In this document: positions 50,891-59,470 of the stretch, one piece after another
How positions within the stretch are numbered: position 1 is the first letter of the stretch
Layout: each line of letters opens with the position of its first letter
Origin: Bacillota bacterium
GTDB taxonomy: Bacteria > Bacillota > Clostridia > Lachnospirales > Lachnospiraceae
Assembly (NCBI GenBank): GCA_029224465.1
Contig: JAQXUQ010000017.1
Coordinates: 1-64,000 of the forward strand
Length of the DNA stretch: 64,000 bases
Direction of reading: 5' to 3'
Notes under the pieces: generated by a model
Database searches by the model: none
Seen by the model: the letters and a program-made list of their open reading frames with translations, nothing else
What the model was told of the DNA's origin: nothing
Made by a program: the position numbers and the translations under genes

Positions 50891-51850
50891 GTGAAGAAGA
50901 CTGTGTATTCCAAAGAGGAGGAGGCACGTCAGAAAGAGCTGAGAAAAGCGCGGTTTACGGAGGATGAGCGCTACCGGTGCCTTGAAAATCTTACCGAGAC
51001 CAGCCAGGAACTTTCCCTGATCCACAGCGGCATGGAACGCTGCCATCCGCTGCATGTCTGGCAGGGAGTACGGGCTGAGTACATTATTCATTTTGTGATC
51101 CGGGGAAAGGGCGTCTATACTGTCGGCGGGCGGACTTATGCCCTTGAAGGAGGGCAGATGTTTCTGATCCGGCCGGACACCAAGATTGTCTATATTGCCG
51201 ATGAAGCTGACCCGTGGGAGTACGCGTGGATCGGAATCCGGGGAGAACGGGTGCCACATCTTTTAGCTGCCTGCGGCTTTCACTCCGGAATTGACGTGCT
51301 GGACGCACCGGACCTCACACCGGTTCTCCGCAACATTCAGGAAATTCTTGATCTGCATGAACTATCGGACGCGAACACGCTGTTCCGCGAATCCTGCCTG
51401 CTGCGGATCATCGCGTGTCTGATTCAATACCGGCGGCAGCTTCTTCCTTCGGACGCCGCAGGAAGGAAGCCGCAGCAGTCCAAGGTTTATGTGACGGATG
51501 CGGTCTCTTACATCAAATCCCATTACGCGGACACGATCAGTGTCAGCGGTATCGCGGAGATCCTGGGGATCAGCAGGGCATATCTGAACAAGGCCTTTCA
51601 GCAGGAGCTTGGTATGTCTGTTCAGCGTTTTCTGATTGATTATCGTATGCACAGCGCCGCGAATCTTCTGTATAACAGCGAGATGAGTATCCAGCAGATC
51701 AGCGAGGCAGTCGGATATGATGATCAGCTGACCTTTTCCAAGGCATTCAAGAAAAAATTTGGTGTCAGCCCTACCGGTTACCGCCAGCCTTCGCATCCGA
51801 TCCGGATTTATCATGAAAAACAGCCGGCGCCGCCCTCAGACGGCGCATAA
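50891..51850 (+). CDS. AraC-family regulator of the alpha-galactoside operon
   Basis: A 319-residue regulator with an N-terminal cupin-like arm (about 45-190; HVWQGVRAEYIIHFVIRGKG and GGQMFLIRPDTKIVYIADE). The C-terminal AraC HTH pair (about 210-300) contains SGIAEILGISRAYLNKAFQQ and SIQQISEAVGYDDQLTFSKA. It resembles MsmR/RafR-type activators. It starts with GTG 50891 after GGGGGGAG and diverges from the binding-protein gene with 280 bp between them, ample space for operators. It probably activates that operon on raffinose or melibiose-type sugars. Confidence 0.88.
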   Translation: MKKTVYSKEEEARQKELRKARFTEDERYRCLENLTETSQELSLIHSGMERCHPLHVWQGVRAEYIIHFVIRGKGVYTVGGRTYALEGGQMFLIRPDTKIVYIADEADPWEYAWIGIRGERVPHLLAACGFHSGIDVLDAPDLTPVLRNIQEILDLHELSDANTLFRESCLLRIIACLIQYRRQLLPSDAAGRKPQQSKVYVTDAVSYIKSHYADTISVSGIAEILGISRAYLNKAFQQELGMSVQRFLIDYRMHSAANLLYNSEMSIQQISEAVGYDDQLTFSKAFKKKFGVSPTGYRQPSHPIRIYHEKQPAPPSDGA

Positions 51851-51862
51851 CGCTGGCAAAAC

Positions 51863-51903
51863 AAGATCGCGGCTTCCGGTATTATACGGATGCCGCGATC
51901 TTT
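51863..51903. terminator. Bidirectional terminator between AraC and TetR genes
   Basis: AAGATCGCGGC (51863-51873) pairs with GCCGCGATCTT (51892-51902), with an 18-nt partly paired loop. It is flanked by A residues on the left and TTTG on the right. The right arm overlaps the last codons of the minus-strand TetR gene. Confidence 0.65.
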
Positions 51904-52436
51904 GTCATCTCCGCAGGTGTCTCTCTCATATCGTGGGAAAACCACAGCAGCAGGCAGGAATAGATACCACCAATACGGAAAGCCATCCGGAATTTCCGGA
52001 TACCCGGAACGTCTTGCGCATCGGAATTTCTGCCGGCCGCGTCCGCAGTTCCGGCTGCATCGGGAATTTTATCGAACGCGAAGTATTCCTTCAGAACATC
52101 CAGCAGCTGACCGGAGAGCCCCGCTTTGTTCAAAAGAAGGAGCTGTTCCCTGTTCTCGTAAAACGCCTGAAAAACAGGATAGATAAAAGATTCGAAATCT
52201 GTCTTCGGCACTTCGGCGGCGCCGTCGTTCTTCGGGAGCATTTCAAACAGGCAGCAGCGCAGGACTTCCTCTTTGGAGGTGAAGTGCCGGTAAAAGGTTG
52301 CCCTGTGGATACCTGCCTGTCTCGCTATTTCACCAACCGCAATATCATTATAGTTTTCTGTTTTCATCAGCTGCAGAAGCGCTTTTTCAACGCACCTTTG
52401 GATCAGATTGTGATCGAGATCTTTTCTTCTTGGCAA
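51882..52436 (-). CDS. TetR/AcrR-family transcriptional regulator
   Basis: A 184-residue repressor. The HTH region covers KDLDHNLIQRCVEKALLQLM and DIAVGEIARQAGIHRATFYR (about residues 4-50). The rest is a helical ligand domain ending in a TetR_C_7-like SCLLLWFSHDMRETPAEMTK. I chose TTG 52436, because GGAGGTG lies 5 bp upstream and the product then starts MPRRKDLDHN, a usual TetR N-terminus. The ATG frame extends to 52520 through a 32-bp dyad, which is better read as operator. It diverges from the DUF1295 gene and probably represses both. Confidence 0.87.
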   Translation of the reverse strand: MPRRKDLDHNLIQRCVEKALLQLMKTENYNDIAVGEIARQAGIHRATFYRHFTSKEEVLRCCLFEMLPKNDGAAEVPKTDFESFIYPVFQAFYENREQLLLLNKAGLSGQLLDVLKEYFAFDKIPDAAGTADAAGRNSDAQDVPGIRKFRMAFRIGGIYSCLLLWFSHDMRETPAEMTKIAASV

Positions 52437-52488
52437 AGCGACACCTCCATAGAAATGTTGCGGTTTCGGATCCGTCCGTTCGTAAGGA

Positions 52489-52520
52489 TTGAACATAACG
52501 ACATTTGTCGCTATATTCAA
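52489..52520 (+). promoter_or_regulatory. 32-bp dyad, candidate TetR operator
   Basis: The sequence from TTGAACATAACG to GCTATATTCAA is symmetric at 26 of 32 positions around the core CGACATTTGTCG. It lies between the divergent TetR and DUF1295 genes, 53 bp from the TetR start. Size and position fit a TetR dimer site. Confidence 0.65.
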
Positions 52521-52595
52521 ATATGAAGCGAAGTCGTGACGCTTGTCAAGAAGATTTTGTGCCGCAGGTCAAGAGCGGCGGAATGGAGATTATAT

Positions 52596-53387
52596 ATGAA
52601 GTATTTTCTGATTCTTCTGGTTCTGGCACTGATTGCCAGTTCCTGCGGTTTCTACAAATATGTGTGGTTCATATCGATCGGATACGGAGCCGCCGTCGCA
52701 CTGATCGGGGCAGGGCTTCTGGTGCTGTTCTCGGGGAATCTTACTGCGGGGACTGTTTTGCAGTGCGTGCTGTTCATCGCGTACGGCTGCCGGCTTTCCG
52801 GATATCTTGCGTACCGCGATCTCAAAACCGCGTACCATCGCAGGATGAAAGGCGAAGTGAAAGAGAATAACAGCGTATCCTTCGCGGCAAAGACCGGCAT
52901 CTGGGTTTCCGCCGCAATTCTTTATGTACTGGAAACTTCTCCTGTACTGTTCCGGCTTTCCGGGAACAAGGGAACCGACGCGTTCTGCATCGCGGGCTTT
53001 GTGATCTCCGTTATCGGACTTCTTCTCGAGAGCACCGCGGATCTGCAGAAGAACCGCGCAAAGAAGAAAAATCCGGGACGCTTTGTCGATACGGGGCTGT
53101 TTCGTCTGGTGCGCTGCCCGAATTATTTTGGCGAGATGGTTTTCTGGACCGGCGTATTCATCTCCGGCCTGAACGTATATCATACCGCGGGCATGTGGAT
53201 CTGCGCTGTTCTTGGTTATGCCGGCATCATCTATGTGATGTTCGGAGGCGCCCGCCGGCTGGAAATCCGTCAGGATAAGAACTACGGCAGTGATCCCGAA
53301 TATCAGAAGTACAAGAAAAGAACGCCGATTATGATTCCGTTCGTACCGATATATTCCGTAAAAGAACACAAATGGCTGGTGGCATAA
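52596..53387 (+). CDS. DUF1295-family membrane protein (steroid 5-alpha-reductase/ICMT-like)
   Basis: A 263-residue membrane protein with about six hydrophobic segments. The C-terminal part contains GRFVDTGLFRLVRCPNYFGE, GMWICAVLGYAGIIYVMFGG, and RRLEIRQDKNYGSDPEYQKY, the signature of DUF1295, a family related to 5-alpha-reductases and isoprenylcysteine methyltransferases. The catalytic activity in bacteria is unknown. ATG 52596 follows GGAG. The next gene starts in the stop codon (TAATGA), so they are translated together. It is divergent from a TetR gene. Confidence 0.83.
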   Translation: MKYFLILLVLALIASSCGFYKYVWFISIGYGAAVALIGAGLLVLFSGNLTAGTVLQCVLFIAYGCRLSGYLAYRDLKTAYHRRMKGEVKENNSVSFAAKTGIWVSAAILYVLETSPVLFRLSGNKGTDAFCIAGFVISVIGLLLESTADLQKNRAKKKNPGRFVDTGLFRLVRCPNYFGEMVFWTGVFISGLNVYHTAGMWICAVLGYAGIIYVMFGGARRLEIRQDKNYGSDPEYQKYKKRTPIMIPFVPIYSVKEHKWLVA

Positions 53388-53893
53388 TGACAGCGCGGCG
53401 AAGTGGAAATGAAGGCGCAGGCGTTCCGGAGGGCTTTGATCTGACCATGGCGCTGATGGACTGTCTTCCGGTTCTCTTTTTCAGCATCAGCGCCGGAATT
53501 CTGGCGTACCGGTTGAAGAGCACTTTATTCGGTGTCGGCATTTTTCTGGTTATTCTGGCCGGCGCCATGAAGGCCGGCTGGAAATTTGTGATCGCGTTGC
53601 GCAAGAAGGATGTGCCTTTTCTGAACCGGCAGATGCGGGTTTTGATGCCGGCGGGGTTTGTTTTGGCGCTGGCAGCCCTTATTACGGACAGAAACCGCTG
53701 GTCCCCGGCTGCGGTGATGCGTCATATGACAGCTTTTCCAGCGGTTATCTTCTTCCTTGCCGGGGTGGCAGGGCTTTTCACGCTCGTCTTTTTCGCGCGG
53801 CATCTGGATCACAGGGATGCGGCCGCGAACTGGAAGGAACAGATGGTGAACGGGATTACCCAGTTCTGTGTGATGCTGGGGATCATTTTCTGA
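53387..53893 (+). CDS. Small polytopic membrane protein, unknown function
   Basis: A 168-residue protein with four hydrophobic segments (about 20-45, 50-70, 85-105 and 115-140; e.g. LPVLFFSISAGILAYRL and FPAVIFFLAGVAGLFTLVFF). I do not recognise a family. ATG 53387 overlaps the stop of the DUF1295 gene, so it is coupled to it and is probably repressed by the same TetR protein. A strong terminator follows about 100 bp downstream. Confidence 0.7.
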   Translation: MTARRSGNEGAGVPEGFDLTMALMDCLPVLFFSISAGILAYRLKSTLFGVGIFLVILAGAMKAGWKFVIALRKKDVPFLNRQMRVLMPAGFVLALAALITDRNRWSPAAVMRHMTAFPAVIFFLAGVAGLFTLVFFARHLDHRDAAANWKEQMVNGITQFCVMLGIIF

Positions 53894-53993
53894 CAGGCAT
53901 AGTTAATAAGTAGAAAATTGTTCATGTGCAGTTATTGTGTCGGGGATACGGCGCGGTAACTGTTTTTTACTATAACAATAAGGCAGCAGTTTC

Positions 53994-54037
53994 AACAGCG
54001 GAGATTCCGGTTAATGTGCGGGATTTCCGCTGTTTTT
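53994..54037 (+). terminator. Rho-independent terminator
   Basis: AACAGCGGA pairs with TCCGCTGTT (outer arms 53994-54002 and 54026-54034), with further inner pairing of ATTCCG and CGGGAT. TTTTT follows. It separates the TetR-linked genes from the ABC transporter. Confidence 0.75.
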
Positions 54038-54125
54038 CGTGGCACTCTTCTCGTAAAGGCCCGGTTGTATTTCCGGACCCGCGCATTTATGATGGTAGTG
54101 AAATAGAGAAGAAGAGGGGTGTTTC

Positions 54126-55856
54126 GTGAAAGATCTACGCAAATTCATCAGATACTACAAACCTTACCGGACCGTCTTTTATCTGGACCTTTTATGCGCA
54201 ATGGTCATCAGTCTGATCGACCTTGCCTTTCCGCAGGCGCTTCGATATCTGACACAGACGCTGTTTCAGGGATCAGCGGACAGAATCCTGCGGACGCTGC
54301 CGTTTCTTGCAGCCGTGTTTTTCGCGGCATATATAGTGCAGGCGCTGTGCCGCTATTACGTGGGCTGTCAGGGGCACGTCATGGGCGCAAAGATGGAGCG
54401 GGACATGCGGCAGGAGCTGTTCGAACATTATGAGCAGCTCTCATTCTCTTATTATGACCGGAACAATACCGGGCAGATGATGAGCAAGCTGGTCTCCGAT
54501 CTGTTTGATATCTCCGAAATGGCGCACCACGGCCCCGAAAATCTGTTTATTTCGTTGATTAAGCTGGCCGGCTCGTTTGTTTTTCTCTTTCTGACCGAGT
54601 GGAAGCTGGCTCTGATTCTGCTCGCGATAGCCATGACGATGTTCGTCGTGTGTCTGCGTCAAAATGAGACGATGCAGGAAACATTCATGGACAACCGCCG
54701 CAAAATCGGCGATATCAATGCCGCTCTGAACGATTCGCTTTCCGGAATCCGCGTCGTGCAGGCTTTTGCCAACGAGGATCTGGAGCGTGTGAAATTCGAA
54801 AAGGGGAACGAGGCATTCCTGCAGTCCAAGAAGAGAAATTATCGGGCGATGGGACAATTCCAGAGCACCACGACGTTCTTTATCGGTATGATGTACCTCG
54901 CGACGCTCGTGTTTGGCGGCTGGTTTGTCGCGAGGGGAGATATGACGCCCGGGGACCTTGCGATTGCCGCGATCTATATCGGAATCTTTGTCAGCCCGAT
55001 CCAGATTCTGGTCGAACTGACCGAAATGCTGCAGAAGGGCTTTTCCGGTTTCCGGAGGTTCCGCGCGGTGATCGAGGCGCAGCCGGAGATCGTGGATCAT
55101 CCGGGGGCCGGGCCGCTGCCGAATCCGAAGGGGGATATTGTTTTTCACGATGTCAGCTTTGAATATACAGGCGAAGAGGAAGTGCTGCATCACATCAGTC
55201 TGACGATACCGCGCGGACAGTCGGTGGCGCTGGTCGGACCGTCCGGCGGAGGCAAATCGACGGTCTGCTCGCTGATTCCGCGGTTTTACGATGTGAGCGC
55301 CGGAACGATCACCATCGGCGGTACAGATATACGGACCGTGCGCCTGCAGTCCCTGCGACAGAATATCGGCATTGTTCAGCAGGATGTTTACCTGTTTTCC
55401 GGTACAATCCGGGAAAACATTTCCTACGGTAAGCCTGACGCCACCGATGAAGAAATCCGGCGCGCTGCGTCCCTTGCCGACCTGGACGAGTTTATTGAGT
55501 CGCTGCCGGACGGATATGATACTTTCGTCGGGGAACGCGGCACGAGATTATCGGGCGGGCAGAAACAGAGAATTTCGATCGCCCGGATTTTCCTGCGGGA
55601 TCCGGAGATCCTGATTCTTGACGAGGCAACGAGCGCGCTCGATAACGAGAGCGAGCGGTATATTCAGAAGAGTCTGGACCGCTTGTCCAAGGGAAGAACA
55701 ACAATTACAATCGCGCACCGGCTTTCCACCATCCGCGGCGCGGATCAGATTTATGTCATCGAGGATGGCAAAGTGGCGGAGCACGGAACGCATGCGGAGC
55801 TGACCGGTAAAGCAGATGGCATTTATGCCAGATACTGCCGTCTTTCTGTTTCCTAG
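54126..55856 (+). CDS. ABC exporter half-transporter (ATPase fused to membrane domain)
   Basis: A 576-residue fusion: six membrane segments (about 15-310), then a nucleotide-binding domain. The latter has Walker A GPSGGGKSTVC, the Q-loop in NIGIVQQDVYLFSG, signature LSGGQKQRISIARI, Walker B ILILDEATSALD and the H-loop TIAHRLSTI. The layout is that of MsbA/BmrA-type lipid or drug exporters acting as homodimer or with a partner. The start is GTG 54126, after AGAGGGGTG. No second half-transporter is next to it. The downstream protein is of unknown function and starts 12 bp later. Confidence 0.93.
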   Translation: MKDLRKFIRYYKPYRTVFYLDLLCAMVISLIDLAFPQALRYLTQTLFQGSADRILRTLPFLAAVFFAAYIVQALCRYYVGCQGHVMGAKMERDMRQELFEHYEQLSFSYYDRNNTGQMMSKLVSDLFDISEMAHHGPENLFISLIKLAGSFVFLFLTEWKLALILLAIAMTMFVVCLRQNETMQETFMDNRRKIGDINAALNDSLSGIRVVQAFANEDLERVKFEKGNEAFLQSKKRNYRAMGQFQSTTTFFIGMMYLATLVFGGWFVARGDMTPGDLAIAAIYIGIFVSPIQILVELTEMLQKGFSGFRRFRAVIEAQPEIVDHPGAGPLPNPKGDIVFHDVSFEYTGEEEVLHHISLTIPRGQSVALVGPSGGGKSTVCSLIPRFYDVSAGTITIGGTDIRTVRLQSLRQNIGIVQQDVYLFSGTIRENISYGKPDATDEEIRRAASLADLDEFIESLPDGYDTFVGERGTRLSGGQKQRISIARIFLRDPEILILDEATSALDNESERYIQKSLDRLSKGRTTITIAHRLSTIRGADQIYVIEDGKVAEHGTHAELTGKADGIYARYCRLSVS

Positions 55857-55867
55857 AAGGAGGCGGA

Positions 55868-56788
55868 ATGAAATCACCGAAAACATGGAATTATCGCCGG
55901 GCGGTGATTACCGCGCTTGCGGTGCTTGCCGTATTTATCATGATTCCGGTCTGCCGCGCGGTTCGCGGGAACATCATAAGGCGGCGCGAGGCGGCTATGC
56001 AGGCAGGGAAGATTGTCATTTCGGATTCCGGCAGGATGCAGATTCAGACAAGGTATTATACGCTGAACTGTCCTGAGGGGTGGAGAGGTAAGATCGCTGT
56101 GGAATGTTTTTCCGCGGATGAAAAATTCCTCGGGGATCAGAGTGATCGGAGAATCAAGACGTCCTACATAGATCCGGAGAACTACACTCTCCGCCTGCTG
56201 TATCACAAAGAGCAGAAGGATTATCCGGTCGCGGATCTGACGATGGCCTGTTATCTGCAGGATTATCAGAATCTTCATAACTGGATCTATGCCGGGCGGT
56301 TTCATGTAGATAAACCCGATCATTTCTATGACACTTATCTGCTGGTCATTTACCCGGACGAGCCGGAAGATATCCGCGAAGATCCGGTGTATCAGAAGAT
56401 GCGCGGAGAAGTTTATGCTGTCGCTGCCGGCCTTGTTCCGAGGACTCGTTTTCTTCAAAAAGAAGACATGAGGCTGTATATCAGCTGGCGTCCGAATGCA
56501 AACCCGGAAGACCACGGCTCGACGTGGGAAGAATATTACGCGGAGCGGGAAGCTGCGTTGAAGAAGGAGCGGGAGGAGAAAGCGGAGAAGACCGGCAAGT
56601 CTTCCGGCCGGAATGGAAAACAAACCGGAAGATCGCACTACAGCGGAGATCAGCCGGACCCGTACAGCAGAGAAGATTATGATGATGCGGATGACTTCGC
56701 GGACGACTGGGCGGATGAATTTAATGAGTATGGAGACGAGGATGAAGGCTGGGAAGCGGCGCATGATTATTACGAAGGTGACGATTAA
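55868..56788 (+). CDS. Single-pass membrane protein with acidic C-terminal tail, unknown function
   Basis: A 306-residue protein with one N-terminal hydrophobic segment (about 12-32, TALAVLAVFIMIPVCRAV). A mixed alpha/beta domain (50-200) starts at RYYTLNCPEGWRGKIAVEC. The C-terminal 100 residues are highly charged: Glu/Lys/Arg-rich first, then Asp-, Glu- and Tyr-rich (DDADDFADDWADEFNEYGDE). The domain resembles small cell-surface proteins that begin with a fold for peptide or lipid recognition, but I do not recognise the family. It is likely outside the membrane, anchored at the N-terminus. It is linked to the ABC exporter gene by only 12 bp. Confidence 0.65.
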   Translation: MKSPKTWNYRRAVITALAVLAVFIMIPVCRAVRGNIIRRREAAMQAGKIVISDSGRMQIQTRYYTLNCPEGWRGKIAVECFSADEKFLGDQSDRRIKTSYIDPENYTLRLLYHKEQKDYPVADLTMACYLQDYQNLHNWIYAGRFHVDKPDHFYDTYLLVIYPDEPEDIREDPVYQKMRGEVYAVAAGLVPRTRFLQKEDMRLYISWRPNANPEDHGSTWEEYYAEREAALKKEREEKAEKTGKSSGRNGKQTGRSHYSGDQPDPYSREDYDDADDFADDWADEFNEYGDEDEGWEAAHDYYEGDD

Positions 56789-56844
56789 ATAATACCGTTT
56801 TCGGAAGATTTCCAAGAAATTTGCATTATTACATGGAGTGGAAA

Positions 56845-57840
56845 ATGCCGCAGGAAGAGAAAAACTGCCTGATCATGATGGCCAGTTATAACGGCGAGAG
56901 ATTTATAAAAGAGCAGATTGAGAGTATCATTGCGCAAACTTATCAGAATTGGCACCTGATTATTCAGGATGATGGTTCAACGGACCATACAGTCAGCATT
57001 ATTGAGCAGTTCGTCAAAACAGATCCGAGAATCCGCATATTTGTAAATGACAGCGGAAAGCATGGACCGTATCAGAACTTCAACGCGCTGATTAACAGGT
57101 GCAGGAACAGCGGTGAAAAATATGATCTGTATTTCTTTGCGGATCAGGATGATTGCTGGGACCGGGATAAGATTGAAAAATTTATTTCATTCTATGACCA
57201 GTGTGCTGTCGAACCGGCCAAGCCTGTGCTGGTTTATGGAGACATGCGAATCATTGATCAGAGTGGGATAACAACATATGAAAGCCTGAATGCGCTGGAC
57301 AGAATTGAGAGAACACCGAAGAGTATGTTTTTTGATACTTCTGTCTGGGGATGCAATATGATGTTCAACAGAGCCCTGCTCATGGATATTCAACCGGTTT
57401 CGGAGAAGTCCGAGCGCATTTGGGGACATGATCAATACTTTGCCAGATGGGCGGGGATTAGAGGGGAGTTGCTGTTTTTCCATGACATCTGCATGTCTTA
57501 TAGAAGATACGGGGAGAGTGTTACCGCGGAACATGTTTTCACTGTAGATAAACGGAGAATTCTTGACAGATTGAATAAACTGGACGAGCTCGCATTTGAT
57601 CATGCCGTGATGTATAAAAGTGCTCTGTTTGTAATTGATCAGTTGAAAAAAGCCGATCTGTCAAAACAGGAAAAACAAACGATCCTCGGCATCCAACGAT
57701 GTATTGAGAAAGGCGGTCTTACTGCCCTTTGGTATTTTGCAGTATCCGGAATCAATCTCGGAAGAAGGGTAAGAACAGCATCGCATCTGTTCATTCTGGT
57801 TCTGGGAATCTACAAGAAGCATCTGAAAGAGATTCAATAA
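56845..57840 (+). CDS. Family 2 glycosyltransferase
   Basis: A 331-residue GT-A type transferase, similar in pattern to rhamnosyltransferases. The nucleotide-binding start is MMASYNGERFIKEQIESIIA with LIIQDDGSTDHT, and the metal-binding DxD-like motif is in FFADQDDCWDRDK. Other family parts are WGCNMMFNRAL and WGHDQYFARWAG. The C-terminus has a hydrophobic helix (HLFILVLGIY) that may touch the membrane. ATG 56845 is used after GGAGTGG; two earlier starts extend it by 4 or 8 residues. It stands alone, with no other cell-wall polysaccharide gene nearby, and A+T content appears higher than around it. The acceptor is unknown. Confidence 0.88.
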   Translation: MPQEEKNCLIMMASYNGERFIKEQIESIIAQTYQNWHLIIQDDGSTDHTVSIIEQFVKTDPRIRIFVNDSGKHGPYQNFNALINRCRNSGEKYDLYFFADQDDCWDRDKIEKFISFYDQCAVEPAKPVLVYGDMRIIDQSGITTYESLNALDRIERTPKSMFFDTSVWGCNMMFNRALLMDIQPVSEKSERIWGHDQYFARWAGIRGELLFFHDICMSYRRYGESVTAEHVFTVDKRRILDRLNKLDELAFDHAVMYKSALFVIDQLKKADLSKQEKQTILGIQRCIEKGGLTALWYFAVSGINLGRRVRTASHLFILVLGIYKKHLKEIQ

Positions 57841-57982
57841 TGACCAGTTGAAAAAAAGGGGCTTACATTAACGGCAGAAGTGTGATAGCTTATGTAGGCA
57901 CATTCTTATACGGTATAATTGGAAACGCACACTCCTTGCAGTGATAACGAACAACACGGCAGTCACTGAAAGGAGTTTTTAT

Positions 57983-58474
57983 ATGCCCGAAAATAAACTG
58001 GAAAATTTTGTCTTCACTCTTATTATGGCTTTCCTCATGGTTTACGCGATGATCTGCTACAATATAGCGCTTAATATCGGCGGCATGAAGGATACGGTGT
58101 TCCTGATGGCTTTTCATGAGCTTATCATCATGTGGCCGGTTGCCATTATTCTGGAAATGTTTATAATGGAGAAGCCGGTTATGGCGCTTACAAGCCGCGT
58201 CGTCACAGAGGACATGCCGTTCTTTTTCATGTTGCTGACACGCTGCGCTCTGACCGTCTGCCTGATGTGCCCGGCAATGAGTCTCATCGCGACTTTCCTG
58301 TTCAAGGAATACCGCGAAGCTGGCCTTGTCAGTGTCTTTCTGCAGACGGCAGCGTTCAACTTTCCTATGGCGCTTTGCTGGCAGATCTTTTTTGCCGGTC
58401 CTGCCGGAAGATGGATCTTCAGAACTTTGTTCAGAAGAAAACGCACTGTGTGTTCAGAAGAAAACGCGCAGTGA
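57983..58474 (+). CDS. DUF2798-like membrane protein
   Basis: A 163-residue protein with four hydrophobic segments in two similar halves, with ENFVFTLIMAFLMVYAMICY and FFFMLLTRCALTVCLMCPAM. Each half resembles DUF2798, a small membrane family of unknown function. ATG 57983 follows AAAGGAG; a -10-like TATAAT is at 57914-57919. The last codons contain a 23-bp partial tandem duplication that changes the frame, so the tail reads TVCSEENAQ instead of an expected shorter end. A second membrane protein follows. Confidence 0.72.
   Translation: MPENKLENFVFTLIMAFLMVYAMICYNIALNIGGMKDTVFLMAFHELIIMWPVAIILEMFIMEKPVMALTSRVVTEDMPFFFMLLTRCALTVCLMCPAMSLIATFLFKEYREAGLVSVFLQTAAFNFPMALCWQIFFAGPAGRWIFRTLFRRKRTVCSEENAQ
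58428..58467 (+). repeat. 23-bp partial tandem duplication at a gene end
   Basis: TGTTCAGAAGAAAACGC occurs at 58428-58444 and 58451-58467, a period of 23 bp. The duplication is not a multiple of three. Removing one copy would give the end RRKRAVK and a TAA stop, which looks like the older version of the gene. Confidence 0.85.
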
Positions 58475-58495
58475 AATAAAGGAGACTGCACTGTT

Positions 58496-59176
58496 ATGGC
58501 AGAAGATGTTTACAAACCGCGTGTGCCGGATTTGATGGAAGCTGTATTTGACATTGGCTATCTGACGTTTGATCTGATTGCCGGGATTCTGTTCTTTGCT
58601 TTTTCTCAGGGCAGGATTCTGTTTATTCTTTACGGCATTCTGACACTGACGCTCTGCGGCGGAGACGCGTTTCATCTGCTGCCGAGAGTAAAAAGAGCGC
58701 TTAAAGGAAGCAATGACAGGATCAGGAAGCAGCTTGGCATCGGTCTGCAGGTTTCTTCCATTACCATGACGGTTTTTTACATCTTTCTGCTTTATATCTG
58801 GAAGTACACTTTTTACGAGCTGAAAGCGCCGGCCGCGCTGGAAATCATGATCTGGGTTTCCGCACTTATACGGATGATCGTCTGCCTGCTTCCGCAGAAT
58901 AACTGGTGCGGAGAACAGGGGAATCCGAAGCTGTCCCTGCTTAGAAATTCGGTATTTGCCGTTACCGGAATCGGCGTCATCATCCTTTACGCAATATCCG
59001 GCAATACTTACGGATATCATATGAACCGTATGATTGCAGCGATCATTATTTCATTCGGCTGTTATCTGCCGGTGACACTTCTTAGCAGGAAAATGCCGAA
59101 AATCGGTATGTTGATGATTCCAAAGACATGCGCGTATATCTGGATGATCGTTATGGGGCTGCAGCTGCTGTTTTGA
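58496..59176 (+). CDS. Polytopic membrane protein, unknown function
   Basis: A 226-residue protein with about seven hydrophobic segments, such as YLTFDLIAGILFFAFSQGRI, ILYGILTLTLCGGDAFHLLP and MIWVSALIRMIVCLLP. The order resembles lysoplasmalogenase-like or 7TM proteins, but no motif is decisive. ATG 58496 follows AAAGGAG. It begins 21 bp after the DUF2798 gene and is probably in one transcript. A moderate terminator lies about 90 bp downstream. Confidence 0.65.
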   Translation: MAEDVYKPRVPDLMEAVFDIGYLTFDLIAGILFFAFSQGRILFILYGILTLTLCGGDAFHLLPRVKRALKGSNDRIRKQLGIGLQVSSITMTVFYIFLLYIWKYTFYELKAPAALEIMIWVSALIRMIVCLLPQNNWCGEQGNPKLSLLRNSVFAVTGIGVIILYAISGNTYGYHMNRMIAAIIISFGCYLPVTLLSRKMPKIGMLMIPKTCAYIWMIVMGLQLLF

Positions 59177-59262
59177 ACGGAGCAGTCAGAATCTGCGCAG
59201 CATATTATCCATTCACTGTAATAGACAACAGAAACTTCATCCTACCCACTTACGATCTCTCG

Positions 59263-59298
59263 AGAGCGATCAGCCCAACCGGCCGGCCGCTCTTTTTG
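59263..59298 (+). terminator. Candidate Rho-independent terminator
   Basis: AGAGCG (59263-59268) pairs with CGCTCT (59288-59293), followed by TTTTTG. The loop is long and GC-rich, so the score is moderate. Confidence 0.5.
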
Positions 59299-59470
59299 TT
59301 TGCGCGTCACGGATGCGCCCTGAAGATTTATCTCAAGGCATCCGATACAGATATAAAAAACCGAATATGAAGATACTCAAAACCGGCAGCCTGTGGCATC
59401 CTTTATGGCATCAGTTATCATGATCGGATCCGAAATAACAAATTTGCAACTGGAAAGAGAGAGGATATCA

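Noticed and set aside
53926-54129. 67-codon frame before the ABC transporter
   Set aside because: It contains a strong terminator hairpin and has no homology or ribosome binding site.
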